The translations under genes and the position numbers were made by a program. Shown here in pieces: positions 18,065 through 29,000 of a stretch of DNA of 64,000 nt (position 1 is the stretch's first letter; each line of letters opens with the position of its first letter). The stretch spans positions 18,476,001-18,540,000 of the forward strand of contig NC_079879.1 in assembly GCF_029227915.1 (NCBI RefSeq). The letters are read 5' to 3'. A model generated the notes under the pieces. It did not search any database. It worked only from the letters and a program-made list of their open reading frames with translations, and was not told the DNA's origin. Source of the stretch: Hydractinia symbiolongicarpus (taxonomy: Eukaryota; Cnidaria; Hydrozoa; Anthoathecata; Hydractiniidae).

Positions 18065-19651
18065 TAATAGTCTGGAACAGCGTCCGATATTTTTAAGAAG
18101 AAAAAAATGGGAATGAGCTTGCCTATAACTCCAGCATTTACTGCTTTTCTAATGTCAAGTCAGAAAAGATACATGATGCGTTGGAGACGAGGTTAAGTAA
18201 ACTTCAGTCAGTACTATCACGAAGGTAATAAAAAATAATTTAAATAGGGCAAACATTTAATAACAAAGCCCGGCAATGCATTAAATCCGAAAAACATGTT
18301 TCCACTGTGAGCCAAAATATTACCATTTTTCAATTCGGTAACCTTGTTTTTAGGGCGCTTTGTAGCGTTTAAATTTTTAGATTTGGCTGTAAGACGAAGG
18401 AATTGGATTTAAGTCCTATTTGCGGCATACTATCGACCTAACAGGTTCACATATTATACGAATTTTCTTGATGTCCACGCCGGACGTTCCTTTATATAAA
18501 GAAAATGAAACACATCGATATTTCTTCGTATTTTTATGCTTGATTAGATTTTGTGAAATTATTTAATTTAGTTATTTATTACCACTCTAAAATGAAACAC
18601 ACACTTAAGCGCGAGTTATATATCTAAATTGCTATTGAGGGTCGAGTATAAATGAGTTGATCAAAACAAAAGTGCACGTGTTATTTATTATTCGCTATAA
18701 AAAAAACCACAGTAGCATGTAATAGCGTGTCACTTTGCACGCTTTTCAACGCCTTGTTATTCGAGCATCTTGTTGTTGCAACACATAAGAAGTTGGTTAA
18801 AGTTTCACGCGTTTTACGTAAACACGTACAGGTCGACAAACTTAGTTTATTTTTCTTTGGATACAATACGCAAAGTCATATTACCTCTTATATTAATTAT
18901 TTACGAAATTATTTGTAGCTGCACTCGTTGAAGGTGTATTAGCTGAAAGAAGTATGCAATCGCAAGTATGTTGTGTGATATAACAAGTAACACAAGACCT
19001 GCCAAGCTAGTTTAGTTAGCTAAGTGCCAATAACAGTAATTATTTATAATTATTATTAGACAATTATTATGCAATTTTTAATATGCAATACGTTGACCTT
19101 TTCTTTTAACGGCAATTTTGGTTAGCCTACGCATATCCCCATTTTATGATTCAAATTTGGGTCTACGTGCTTTGCTTCTATTATTATTTAGGGTTTCATA
19201 GTCTCTATTCTATGGCCCCTGTGATTATTAATTTAGATACCTATCTTTTTTGTTACAGCTTTTAAAATTTTAAGGCTGCGTTTACTTCTTTGTTGGATAA
19301 GTAGAAAATTCTCTCTCTGTGTGTCTTTCTTACACTAGGCATACTAATTTTAGTCTTCTATGGGATAGAATTAATGTAACTTTCTAACAAAGAAGTCATC
19401 ATTTAAAAGCACACTGTGTTCGAAATTAGTTGACAAGACAATTTAAATTGAAGCATTAAAAACTGCCCTCATATTTGAGTACAGTTGCTTTGGCGAGGTA
19501 AATAACGCCTTGAGAATAAGTTTTCTTTTTCTTTTTTCGAGTAGTTAATATTTTATTATAAGTCGCCTGTTGTCAGTACCATTTTCACTACCTAAATTTG
19601 ACCTCTTGCATTTTTTCGTCCCTTAAACATTATTAGCTGATTACGTAAATA

Positions 19652-19713
19652 AAGCTTGTTTCCTCACTTTTGTGAGGAAACAAGCTTGGATACGTTTGGA
19701 CGTATCCAAGCTT
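19652..19713. repeat. Two abutting perfect hairpins sharing AAGCTT (copy 1)
   Basis: Hairpin 1 is AAGCTTGTTTCCTCAC (19652-19667), loop TTTT, and its exact complement at 19672-19687. Hairpin 2 is AAGCTTGGATACGT (19682-19695), loop TTGG, and its exact complement at 19700-19713. The six bases AAGCTT at 19682-19687 belong to both stems, so only one can form fully at a time. Confidence 0.9.
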
Positions 19714-20589
19714 TGCAATAAATACAAAAACGACGTTTTGCAGAGTTTAAGAGACGTTCGTATTACTTATCAGTCGATTTAATCTCGTTAAGTTCGGTTT
19801 TAAATCGATTGAAATAAATGCCATTGTCTGTCTTTTTCATTACCTGTCATATTCGTCGGTTTAACAACATCAGTAATGTAAACACTTGATGATTAAATAA
19901 TAACCTTAGGTTACACTGGGTTAGCTGGTAAACTGGAGAACACAATGTTTCGTCCATCACGCGCTCCAATTAATTATCCCTATGCCCTAATGGTTCGGAT
20001 TGCTGCAAACCATAAAAGTAGTGGATGGCTTTTGAACTAATTTAGTTACTGGAGAGTATTACTGAAAAAACATAAAGTCAGTTTTGTATCACGGCTAGCA
20101 TGCATCTATCGTACACACTTTTTTTATCATTGAATGTTCTTATTTATGTCTTTATTCGAAGCATGCGTAACCATGTCGCCAGATTTATAGATGGCGATAA
20201 AAAAATTTATATTATAGGCAGAAAAAGATGGCGTTTGAATTATAGGCGTACAAAAATTCCTGGGGACGAGATTGGGAAGAGTTGCATTGTAATAAGGCGA
20301 TCAAAGCTTAAAGCTTTCACACTTCCACTAAATGAAAAATTTGTTACTCAGTTGTGTATTTTTTGCGCAATTCAAGTATGCTTCAAATCGAATGTGTATC
20401 AAAACAGTTGAGCAAAGTTAAAACCTTTTAATTGGACACTTCCGTGTTTGCTAGGAGAAAAACATAAGGAGCTTTGTGATAAAGGTTAAATACATTTGTA
20501 CCTGTTTAAAATGAGTTAAATAATAGCCAAACAGTTTTTCTTTCCATATCTTGTGTATATTAGACAAAAAAACACATATTTTGATTGCC

Positions 20590-21051
20590 ATGGGGAAGGG
20601 TGCGAGCAAAGAAAAAACGACGACAGAGGAAAAAAGTCATGAAGACGGAACCACGAAAAAGCCGCCAACGCAATCAGGTACAAACTTTTGGCCAGTTATC
20701 AACACACACACTAAGCAATAATTCATGTCCAATATTTTGTCTGCGTGTGAGTATATAAAAGGCGCGCTACAATATTCTGAGCATTAACTGCTTTCAAATA
20801 ACCAGACGGAAAGTCATCTGAAACTATCTGAAGTGAAAACCAGTCTGTGTACTTGTTTCTACTGTAGACTGCAAAGACCCCAGCATAGAATCTAAAGATC
20901 TCTTTAATGACTCTGATGAGTTTTTCATTATCTCAGATGGTGGTGGAAGCAAAGTCAAGCCAGTCACGCTCAAATGGGAACACGGTGGAAAGGATGTGTT
21001 CGTTGCTGGTAGTTTTAACGAATGGAAACTGGACATCAAGCTTAAAAAAAA
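20590..21051 (+). pseudogene. 5' fragment (exons 1-2) of the AMPK-beta-like CBM48 gene, copy 1
   Basis: Exons 20590-20677 and 20868-21051 are identical to the first two exons of the complete gene at 36883. The duplicated unit ends inside intron 2, so exons 3 and 4 are missing from this copy. The fragment encodes the MGKGAS N-terminus and the first half of CBM48 up to the SFNEW tryptophan. Without splicing, translation would stop at TAA immediately after the exon 2 donor (21053-21055). Its donor could in principle splice 17.5 kb downstream to exon 3 at 38581, skipping the whole second copy, but the second gene start would compete. It is probably non-functional, although its promoter should be intact. 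Confidence 0.85.
20752..20765 (+). promoter_or_regulatory. TATA-box-like sequence inside intron 1 (copy 1)
   Basis: TATATAAAAGGCGCGC starts at 20752, within the 190-bp first intron and about 115 bases before exon 2. It matches the strong TATAWAAR consensus with GC-rich flanks, unusual for this AT-rich region. An internal promoter would give a transcript lacking exon 1 and its myristoylation start, and exon 2 has no in-frame ATG. It could be fortuitous. Confidence 0.35.
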
Positions 21052-21299
21052 GTAAGTGAAAATGTCTACCTTGTTTCCATGAATTCTTCTTTTTCTCGAC
21101 TTCGGCGTATAACAAAAAAGGTATCTGGTATCAGAAAGAGAAAACATACCCCTGTTTTCTTCCACACATTATAAAGATTTAGTTATTAAAATCCCCATCG
21201 CTGTTTTGCAATGGCAGAGACATAGTAATTTCGCGTGTGACATATTTGTTTGCTTTAGTTAGATAGCGTTATCATTTGAGCTCGATAGGTTAACATGGT

Positions 21300-22225
21300 A
21301 GTGTATCATTTTGTAATCCCGTCACACTTTGCAATCCAATTTTGTTGCATCTTGTTATCCCATCGGACTTTGTAACCCATTTTGTCGCACTTTGTAATCC
21401 CAAATCTATTGCATTTTGTAATCCCTTCATGTGGCACTTAGTAATCCTTTAAAAATGATGAGTAGCTATAAGATTTTTTTGATCAGTGCATACACTTTTA
21501 GCTTCTTTCACACGAATTTAAATACTTCTTCTTCAATTTTTCAAGCTAATGAAATACTAGGTTTTTATTCTTTTGATATGCATTTATTTTATGTTATGAA
21601 TCTACATGAACTTTTAACCAACTTTAAAAACTTTTAGAACAATACTGCATTTTTTGCAGGTAAGACTTATCTGACATTCCTTCTTAGTCACTTTCTTTCC
21701 CCATTTTTTCCCATTAATATGTGTTATACATCTTTTCTTAAACATAAAAGTCTATATCTCTTGTGAATAACTCAAAACTCAAAAATATATAGCTATGAAC
21801 AAATCAAACGTTGTTGATTTTTTATGACTTGAAAATAAACTGAAGCATGCACGGTGTCTTCGTGCTAACGTTGTGTAACCATTTATAGCGATCTTTTTGT
21901 GATAAAATTTACGCAAGTATTGCAACTACTGAAGCACTAATTGTATTATCAATAACGAAACGTAATTATATAGTCGGAGAGAATAAAGACGCGTTGAAAT
22001 GTATTTACCACAATGATGATTACTTAAATTATCGTTTTAGTCAGCTACAGTAATGTAAAAACAATCGCAGAAATATACGAGAGGTATATTCTATCCCGAA
22101 AATTATCGGGGTTAAAAAGTGCGACAAGTCGGGGGATTACAAATTGCGACTGGTTTGGGATTATAAAGTGAGGCAAAATAGGTTAAAAAGTGCGCCAGGA
22201 TTACAAAGTGACCTAGTGCAGAAAA
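21300..22225. mobile_element. Foldback-type element with CACTTTGTAATCC subrepeats (copy 1)
   Basis: The left arm (about 21305-21450) has about six repeats of the type GCACTTTGTAATCCC spaced roughly 20-30 bases apart. The right arm (about 22107-22220) carries the reverse complement, GGATTACAAAGTG-type repeats, also several times. The arms enclose about 650 bases of AT-rich sequence with no recognised transposase. This is the structure of a foldback or subterminal-repeat DNA transposon. It sits in intron 2 of the AMPK-beta-like gene, and its right end is about 45 bases from the duplication breakpoint. Confidence 0.65.
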
Positions 22226-22268
22226 AACACAGATCTAATAATTTTTTACTTTATCTTTACACTGCCTT

Positions 22269-22293
22269 GTTGCCGAATGACAAAAGACAAAAG
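22269..22293. other. Junction of the tandem duplication
   Basis: The intron sequence CTGCCTT is followed by GTTG and then CCGAATGACAAAAG, which is the sequence normally found at 5987. GTTG is present at both parental ends (5983-5986 and 38562-38565). The heptamer ACAAAAG occurs twice here but once at 5993-6000. This is a non-homologous junction with 4-nt microhomology and a small local duplication. Confidence 0.9.
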
Positions 22294-25200
22294 TCAAATC
22301 GGACATTATTGTAACGTAGTTTAATAATAGCCAATGACGTATACGTGTGTGTGAATCAAAGTTTTGTTTACGTTTGTTCAAAGACATCTTGTTTTGTTAT
22401 TGACAAACTTATTTATACTCTCGAGTAAACAACATATTGGTGATAACAGGAATAACTTTTTTATTGAGCAAAGTAGTCAATATTCGGTTCTTATGTTGAA
22501 GGGATAGTTAGATAACTACACGCTTTTGTAGGCACACTAGTTTATAAGCAACTAATAAAAAACCTTTATTTTTAAAGGTTCGTGCAGCAGAGCAACCTCT
22601 TCCTTAGGCCACCTTAGGCCACTTTACTTATCAACGGCACCACGATCTCAAATAACTCGAAGCAAGAGCGAGAATATCGAACGCGATTTATGCCTTCCAT
22701 TGATGAAATGTCACAATTTGGTCTGTGGGATTTAAAGGAATTTCAAATGACTTTTTAATTGCAGTTAAATATGTTTTAAGAAAAAAATTAATTGCCACAA
22801 GGATCTAAAATCGATCTTCTAATGTAAACAAATTGAATATGGGTGTGTTTCAGTGTCACTTATCCAGCACTACTATAAAAACAGATGAACTATGTAAAAA
22901 TTTGTTTTACCATTTTATTTTATTTTTTTAAAAAAAAAGACGCTGAAATATGCTGCGCTGATTAGGGACGAAAAGGCCTGGAAAAGAAGTTAGTTTAATA
23001 ACGATAAAAATATGGCGAATATTTTATATAACTTGAAATGACAATAAAAAAGCATGAATGAATTTTGTTACGTTAAGAAGTAGCTATCCAAAAACAATAA
23101 AGTTTATTTATCTGTAAGAAGATTTTAAGGAGGATTACACTTATGCTAAGGGGCCGGCATCAACATACAGGTATAGAAGAGTCCTGGGTACAAGGTTGAG
23201 TCTCACATAAAAACCTAGTAGCTAACTTAGGCACCGCAAAATTATGTCGTTAAAAACATAATATAAAAACAGTAATTGTATGTTTTTCTCGATAAAACTT
23301 CGAGTAAAATGGTTTAAAGCAAATAAAGTTAGTTTATTTATCCCTTTGTTGACTTTAATAATCATTATCATCAAAATATCAAAATGTGAAGAGAGAATAT
23401 AACAAACACGATTTTATGAATTAGCTACATTAAATTAAAACAGATGTTTCTCATTCGTGTTTCTTATTTCTATAAATAAATTTCTTTAGCGTTTTATGCG
23501 TGACGCATCATTCTGTCGGCTAACACATCACTGTGTTAAAACAGAGTCGCGTTGTTATCAATGATATACATATATTTATCTTATCAACATTTTCTGTGTA
23601 AGCTTAGTTGATAGACACAACCAACTACGATGTAATGTAAGTAAACGCGGAGGCACGACCTTGTAAAATTTTTTTAAGAATGAATATATTTCAACACGTG
23701 GCCGCACCTACCTTAAATAAACAGCCAAGCTACATAACTACTATTCAAACAACGTCTTTTTCCCAGTGTGTGTATGTGTACACAACTTGAAACTTTTTCT
23801 AAATGCTTAACTAAAAATACAAATTATACTAAGAAATGACAATTTAACTATGAATTGCGATCATTCCTAACTCCATATGACAATATAAAACCCATGTTTT
23901 CTAATTATACCAAACACACGTATATCGAAATCATTCTAAAACCTTTACTTCTCCCAGTGATAAATTGTTATAAAATTATCCCGACATAAACATATTTTAT
24001 TTGTAAATATATACACAATTACTTCGCTTAAAATATATTCTCCGCAGAGACTCTAATATGCAGCATATCAAGTTTTTTTATCGAAATCGTTTTACATCAG
24101 AACTACATAATAAACGATTTATAAACACATTACAAGCAATTAATGTTCAGTAATGAAACTATAAAATTTTATTGTGTTGACTTCTTGTTTATAATTCTTT
24201 CACATTGAAGTAAAAAACAACAACAGAGGACTTCAACTCAAATAAAAGTTATTTGCTTACATTTGTTATATCGCATCCACTCAATTGTGTTTTGATTAAA
24301 TAATAAATTCAGTGGAATCTCCACTTAAATGATGATCTCAGCATGCTATATGATTCTAAAGACTTTTTAAACGTTTCATTCTTGTTTGTTCAGCACGCTT
24401 TTAAAATTAAAAAAATTGTTTTCAAAACCACATGGTCAAAAAAGCGTATTCTTTATGTAAGTTTCTTTAAAATTGGTCTTCATCGCAGGCTGTTTTATCC
24501 CCATCACAGTGTAGCTAGTAAGCTTTAGTCGTAACTTCCCCCCACGATGGAATGTTTCTTGTATGACATATGCGACCACAATTGACATGTTTGAAACATT
24601 CTTCATAGGATTACGCACGTTAAGAACTTTCTCATGAAATGGGAGACGTGTTTTAACATTTCACTTTAAAATTAATAAATTTGCGCTTCTTCACATATTT
24701 TCGTGATTTCTCACATCGCCCCCTTTTTTTAGAGCAAATTTCAATATAAACCAATGACAAATCAAATTTTTACAAAAACAGTAAGACTGAAACTATATTT
24801 TTAAACTGGAAAACACAGTTTTTTCAAACTCCTTTCATGACCTGTTGCCTGTTCTGACATTTTCCTTGTCGCCAGGACGAAAAAATACCTAGAAACGAGG
24901 TTGTGAAACCTTACAAAAGGAATAGCGAATCACTGATGCGCTTGCTTGGTGTGGTATGCCATAACATACCATACTATACGTCTGGAAACCTTCTTTGTCG
25001 CAGCTTCCAACATTCAGTATCCGGGCGCACGCGCTAAAAAAATCTGTCTAATATTTTAACGTTGAAATTTAGGTAAGTAAACCCTTGAAGTATAAAAATT
25101 AAGCGCCAACAGTCCAAATGATGGGAGATGCTGTAAAAAGACTTTAAATAGAAACCCGACCTTCTTAAAAGAAACATGAACTATTGCTGCCATACACAAA

Positions 25201-26022
25201 CATCGGGAATTTATAATAGTTTAAAGAGAATACCTATACTTCTCCTCCTCCGTACACAAATAATTGGACGTAATTACTGATATTTATGTAAGATCTTGAA
25301 CACAAAGAAGTATTTATAAACGGTTAGATAAAACCTCCGCTCTTTTTTCTGAAGCTTCTTCGAATAAGTCATGGAAATTAGATTGTGTAAAACCTTTATG
25401 CGAATGAAAGTTAAAAAAAAGATGGCAGCTAAAACTGGAGAATGAAAGATGTGCAATGGATATATGTATTTCGTGACTTTACGTAATTGAGCTTGAAAAA
25501 AAATGACAAGCATATTGTTTATAGATAAAAGAATTTATGACATAATTTTCCTTTTCCTAAAACATGATCTTTCTTGAGCATTTAGATTCCCAAGGTTTTT
25601 TTCTTGTTACCTATTCGTATGTTTAAAACAACAATTTGGACAACTTTGTGTGACCCCCCCTGATTCTTTTGTATAAATCAATCAAAAGACAAAATCTACA
25701 ATTCTATTTTATACAAAGAATTAGGAATTTTCAATCAATAATATAATCAGTATTACATGCCTTTCACCAAGTAAAGATTAAATACATAAAAAAAAAATGA
25801 AAATTTGTGCCGTGCATGTGTTACAAAATCAGAGTTTCAATTATATCGGGACGCACTTACTACAGCTTATCAGACTTTGAATGAGTTTTTAGTTAATTGT
25901 GGAACTCTTTTTAAATTAATTAAGAAAGAGAAGCTAGGCGGTCGAAAACAAAACTTAGAACATAGCTTAGTGCCCACTTTTTATAATTTTAAATTGTTTT
26001 ACTTTTTTTGTTGTTTGCCAAT
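22273..26022. other. Intergenic region upstream of the FAM76 3' end (copy 2)
   Basis: Second copy of the 5987-9729 region with the same motif remnants. It directly follows the truncated AMPK-beta-like fragment, so in this copy the region borders half an intron rather than the kinase promoter. No gene was recognised. Confidence 0.5.
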
Positions 26023-29000
26023 TTAATCCTCGTCGACGTGTAATTCATCAGAATCGCTTGGAGATGAAGCTTGTTCTGCCATTTCTGCGTCTGACGGGTT
26101 ATGGTGTAATTCTTTGTTACCTTCTCTTATAGGTTCGTCTTCCAGTTCCTCGGCTTGCTCATTTGGCTTCTTTGTAATTGTTAAATCGGTATCCTCTTCA
26201 TCGCCTTCTTCACCAGTTTGTCTCTTTTTGTCTCGATTATTGTTTTCCTCCTGTAGCTCTGTGCACGAGTAAACGTTTTGCTCTTCTTCACCATCGTATT
26301 CGTCGATACGCAAGTGTCTCTTTTTCTTCCGTTTCTTTTTTGGTCCAATATTCGACTCGTGGTCATCTTCAACACCAGTACTAACATCTCCGTCATCTTC
26401 GATCGTTAGCTGTGACTTCTTCTTTTGACGTTTTTTCGAACGACGCAAATTTACTTCGTTCTCCTCCACACCACTGCTAGTATGTCCATCGTCGTTTTTT
26501 AGTAACTTTTTAATCTCAGCTTCTTGCGCCTACAAACGATAGCATCATATATACAATCTATACACCAAGACGGAGTAACTGAGAATTTACTCATCTTTAT
26601 TTCTATTTAAAGAATGTTTAAATGAAGATAAAATCAGGATACCTCATCAAAACTGATCTGTTTGTCTGTATTACTTTTGGCACTGCTTAAACCTTCATCG
26701 CTCTCCTCAGAATTATCTCCTTCGGTTGCCGTATTATTATCGCGATCGACATCTTTATCCTTTTCTTCTATTTCATCTTCAGTAACATGATCCACTTTTG
26801 TCAGAGCAGCGTCTTTTTTTTCGCGATCAGTGATCTCGGCGCGATCACTTTCTGTAGTGACGCTTCCACCCTCCTCCGTGCTATCGTACGAAATTGGTGC
26901 TTCCCTCTTATCAGACGTTGTCATTGGCGAAGGTATTTTGTGCGCTTCCAAGTGAATCTTCTTTAGTGTAAAAATTGGTTTAGAAGTTCTGCGCGTTTTC
27001 GACAGACCTGAGACCTGCTTTCTTAGAGCTTGGTTTTCCAACTATAAAAAAAGCATTTAACTCAAATAAAATATATAATTACAATGCTTGCAAGAGGAAG
27101 TTAATCAGCTTTCCCTGTGTTCTTTTTAAGAGGGTATTAAACTTCGCTTGAAATTAATTTAGCAAAATAAACATTAAACATTACCAAACGTAATCCGTGT
27201 AAATTATTGTCCACAAAGAGAAAAAAGTCAAGAGATAGAATAATATTATCGAAAGTGGAGCTTCTTAAGAACACTTGCGAAGTCAAACTTTTGTAAAGAC
27301 TTAAACTTCGCATGACGTTTTACATACCTGCAACTGTTCTACCCTTTCGTTACTTTCCTTCTGTATCGCCTGAATTTTCTGACGAAGCAATTTCTCCTTT
27401 TCCCATTGTTCAGCTTGAAATTCGTTAATCTACACCAAAAAACAATAATAACTCATGATCCCATAGCATTTGACATAATTTTATTCTGGACTTTTTTTAT
27501 GCTCAAAATTTACCAATATATACTCATACCCCGTACAATTTTGTAAATTTAATGTATCACATGTGTTTTGAGGATAAACAAAAAGAAATCTCGTGTAAGA
27601 ACCATGAAACAATACAAAGAACATCACTGCTGTGACTTCACAACAGCAGGGTTCTTTGAGGAGGAATTTCACCTTTTTTTGAGAAGATGGCGGTATTTTT
27701 TAAGGAAAAAATTGAGATCACAGAAGATTTTATACCTAGACCGTACAAACACTCACCACATCAAACAAAAAATGTATAATAAATGAGTAGTATTTTACTT
27801 GGTACGTTGCCGAGCAAGGCCCTTAATTAAACGATTAACCTAATATCTTTCCTGAATGCCGTATAAATACTCAGGATAATCAAACAAACGAGACTTGCAT
27901 TCAGATAGAATGTGGGATGATTTCACCAATGCTATGAATGTTTGTAATTATCTACAAAATCAATCTCTTTTCTAGTAAGAAAATGCTATTTCAAAAATAG
28001 ACCAAGCAAAAATATCTCGCTGATTAAAATCAGACTTGATAATATTTCACCTAGTTTGAGCAGATGATAGGTTTGTTGTGCATAATTTAATGATAGCAAT
28101 TATTGCTTACTGGGAGCTTCATAAAAAACTCATTCACTTACTCACGAAATAATAGCATTTGATGACAAAGGAAAATAATATAATAAAAAGCAGTCAGCTG
28201 AACAGAAACGTAGTGTAATAACTAACAAATTTAAACAACATTTGCAGCTGTGGCTCAGTTGCAGCACGAAAGAACTGATTTTAAACCACATGGAAAGAAT
28301 CTCCCATGGATTGACATAGATGAAATCTCAATCTAAACATTATTTGATCTTGAAAACTGGATTTATACTTAGCTTTTCTCATTATTTCCAGTGCAGAAGA
28401 GATATGTTATAAAATAATGAAGTTTCAGGAACAACGGTGCATATGTGAGATATATTGGTACAAGTTAACCTGCACATAAAGAGCTTAACAAGTGCTGCAA
28501 AATTTGATTGGTTGGTTGGTACCTGAACATTGTTTGTGCATCATTTGGTGATATCTCGTTGGTATGTGTTAGTAGAAAGATAAGTCACAAGGAGGACATA
28601 CATCTCTCCCTTGTAGTATGTGACAAGGAGGTTCTAACCCCGCCTCATCTACTACATGGATAGGAAGATAGCATCAGATTGATAGCACATTCAGTAGAGC
28701 AATCGCCCAGCAAACGAGAGGTTGTAAGTTCAAGTTTCACTGGAACCATTATTTTTGCATTCGTTGTCAAGATAATGTTCTGAGGTACTTATGCCAATGA
28801 AGTGTCAGTTCAATTAGGGGCAGATAGATGATTTAATTAACAGCATACATGATACATATGAAACTGAACACCACACAATTTTATTATTGCGCAAAACCAT
28901 TCAATGAATTGTATGCACAACACAACTTTACAGTGTCAGTGTAATCAAATCTTTTTCCCTCGTTCTTAACACTAATTGACAATTTTGGAGGGGTTTAAGG

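Larger units (their letters stand above)
16220..20589. other. Intergenic region between FAM76 and AMPK-beta-like genes (copy 1)
   Basis: About 4.4 kb between two divergently transcribed genes. The FAM76 promoter should lie in the less AT-rich stretch 16220-16400, which contains GCGTAC...GTACGC around 16271-16291. The rest is repeat-derived: two short TIR elements (about 16473-16942 and 17894-18064), single motif copies at 18179 and 20257, and a double hairpin at 19652-19713. No gene was recognised. Confidence 0.5.
5987..22272 (+). repeat. Tandem segmental duplication, copy 1 (16,286 bp)
   Basis: This segment is repeated in direct orientation immediately downstream. Corresponding positions differ by 16,293 bases once past a 7-bp insertion at the junction. 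Every coding segment compared is identical between copies, and the only substitution I noticed is T6629 versus A22922 in a T/A run. The unit contains a whole FAM76 gene and the first two exons of the AMPK-beta-like gene. The right end (22269-22272) shares GTTG with the left border (5983-5986). Confidence 0.95.

Noticed and set aside
20100-20411. Plus-strand 103-codon frame upstream of the CBM48 gene
   Set aside because: It crosses a dispersed CCTGGGGACGAGATTG repeat motif and has no family resemblance, so it is a chance frame in repeat DNA.
20824-21165. Minus-strand 113-codon frame
   Set aside because: It is antisense to exon 2 of the AMPK-beta-like gene, where the plus-strand CBM48 match and splice sites are decisive.
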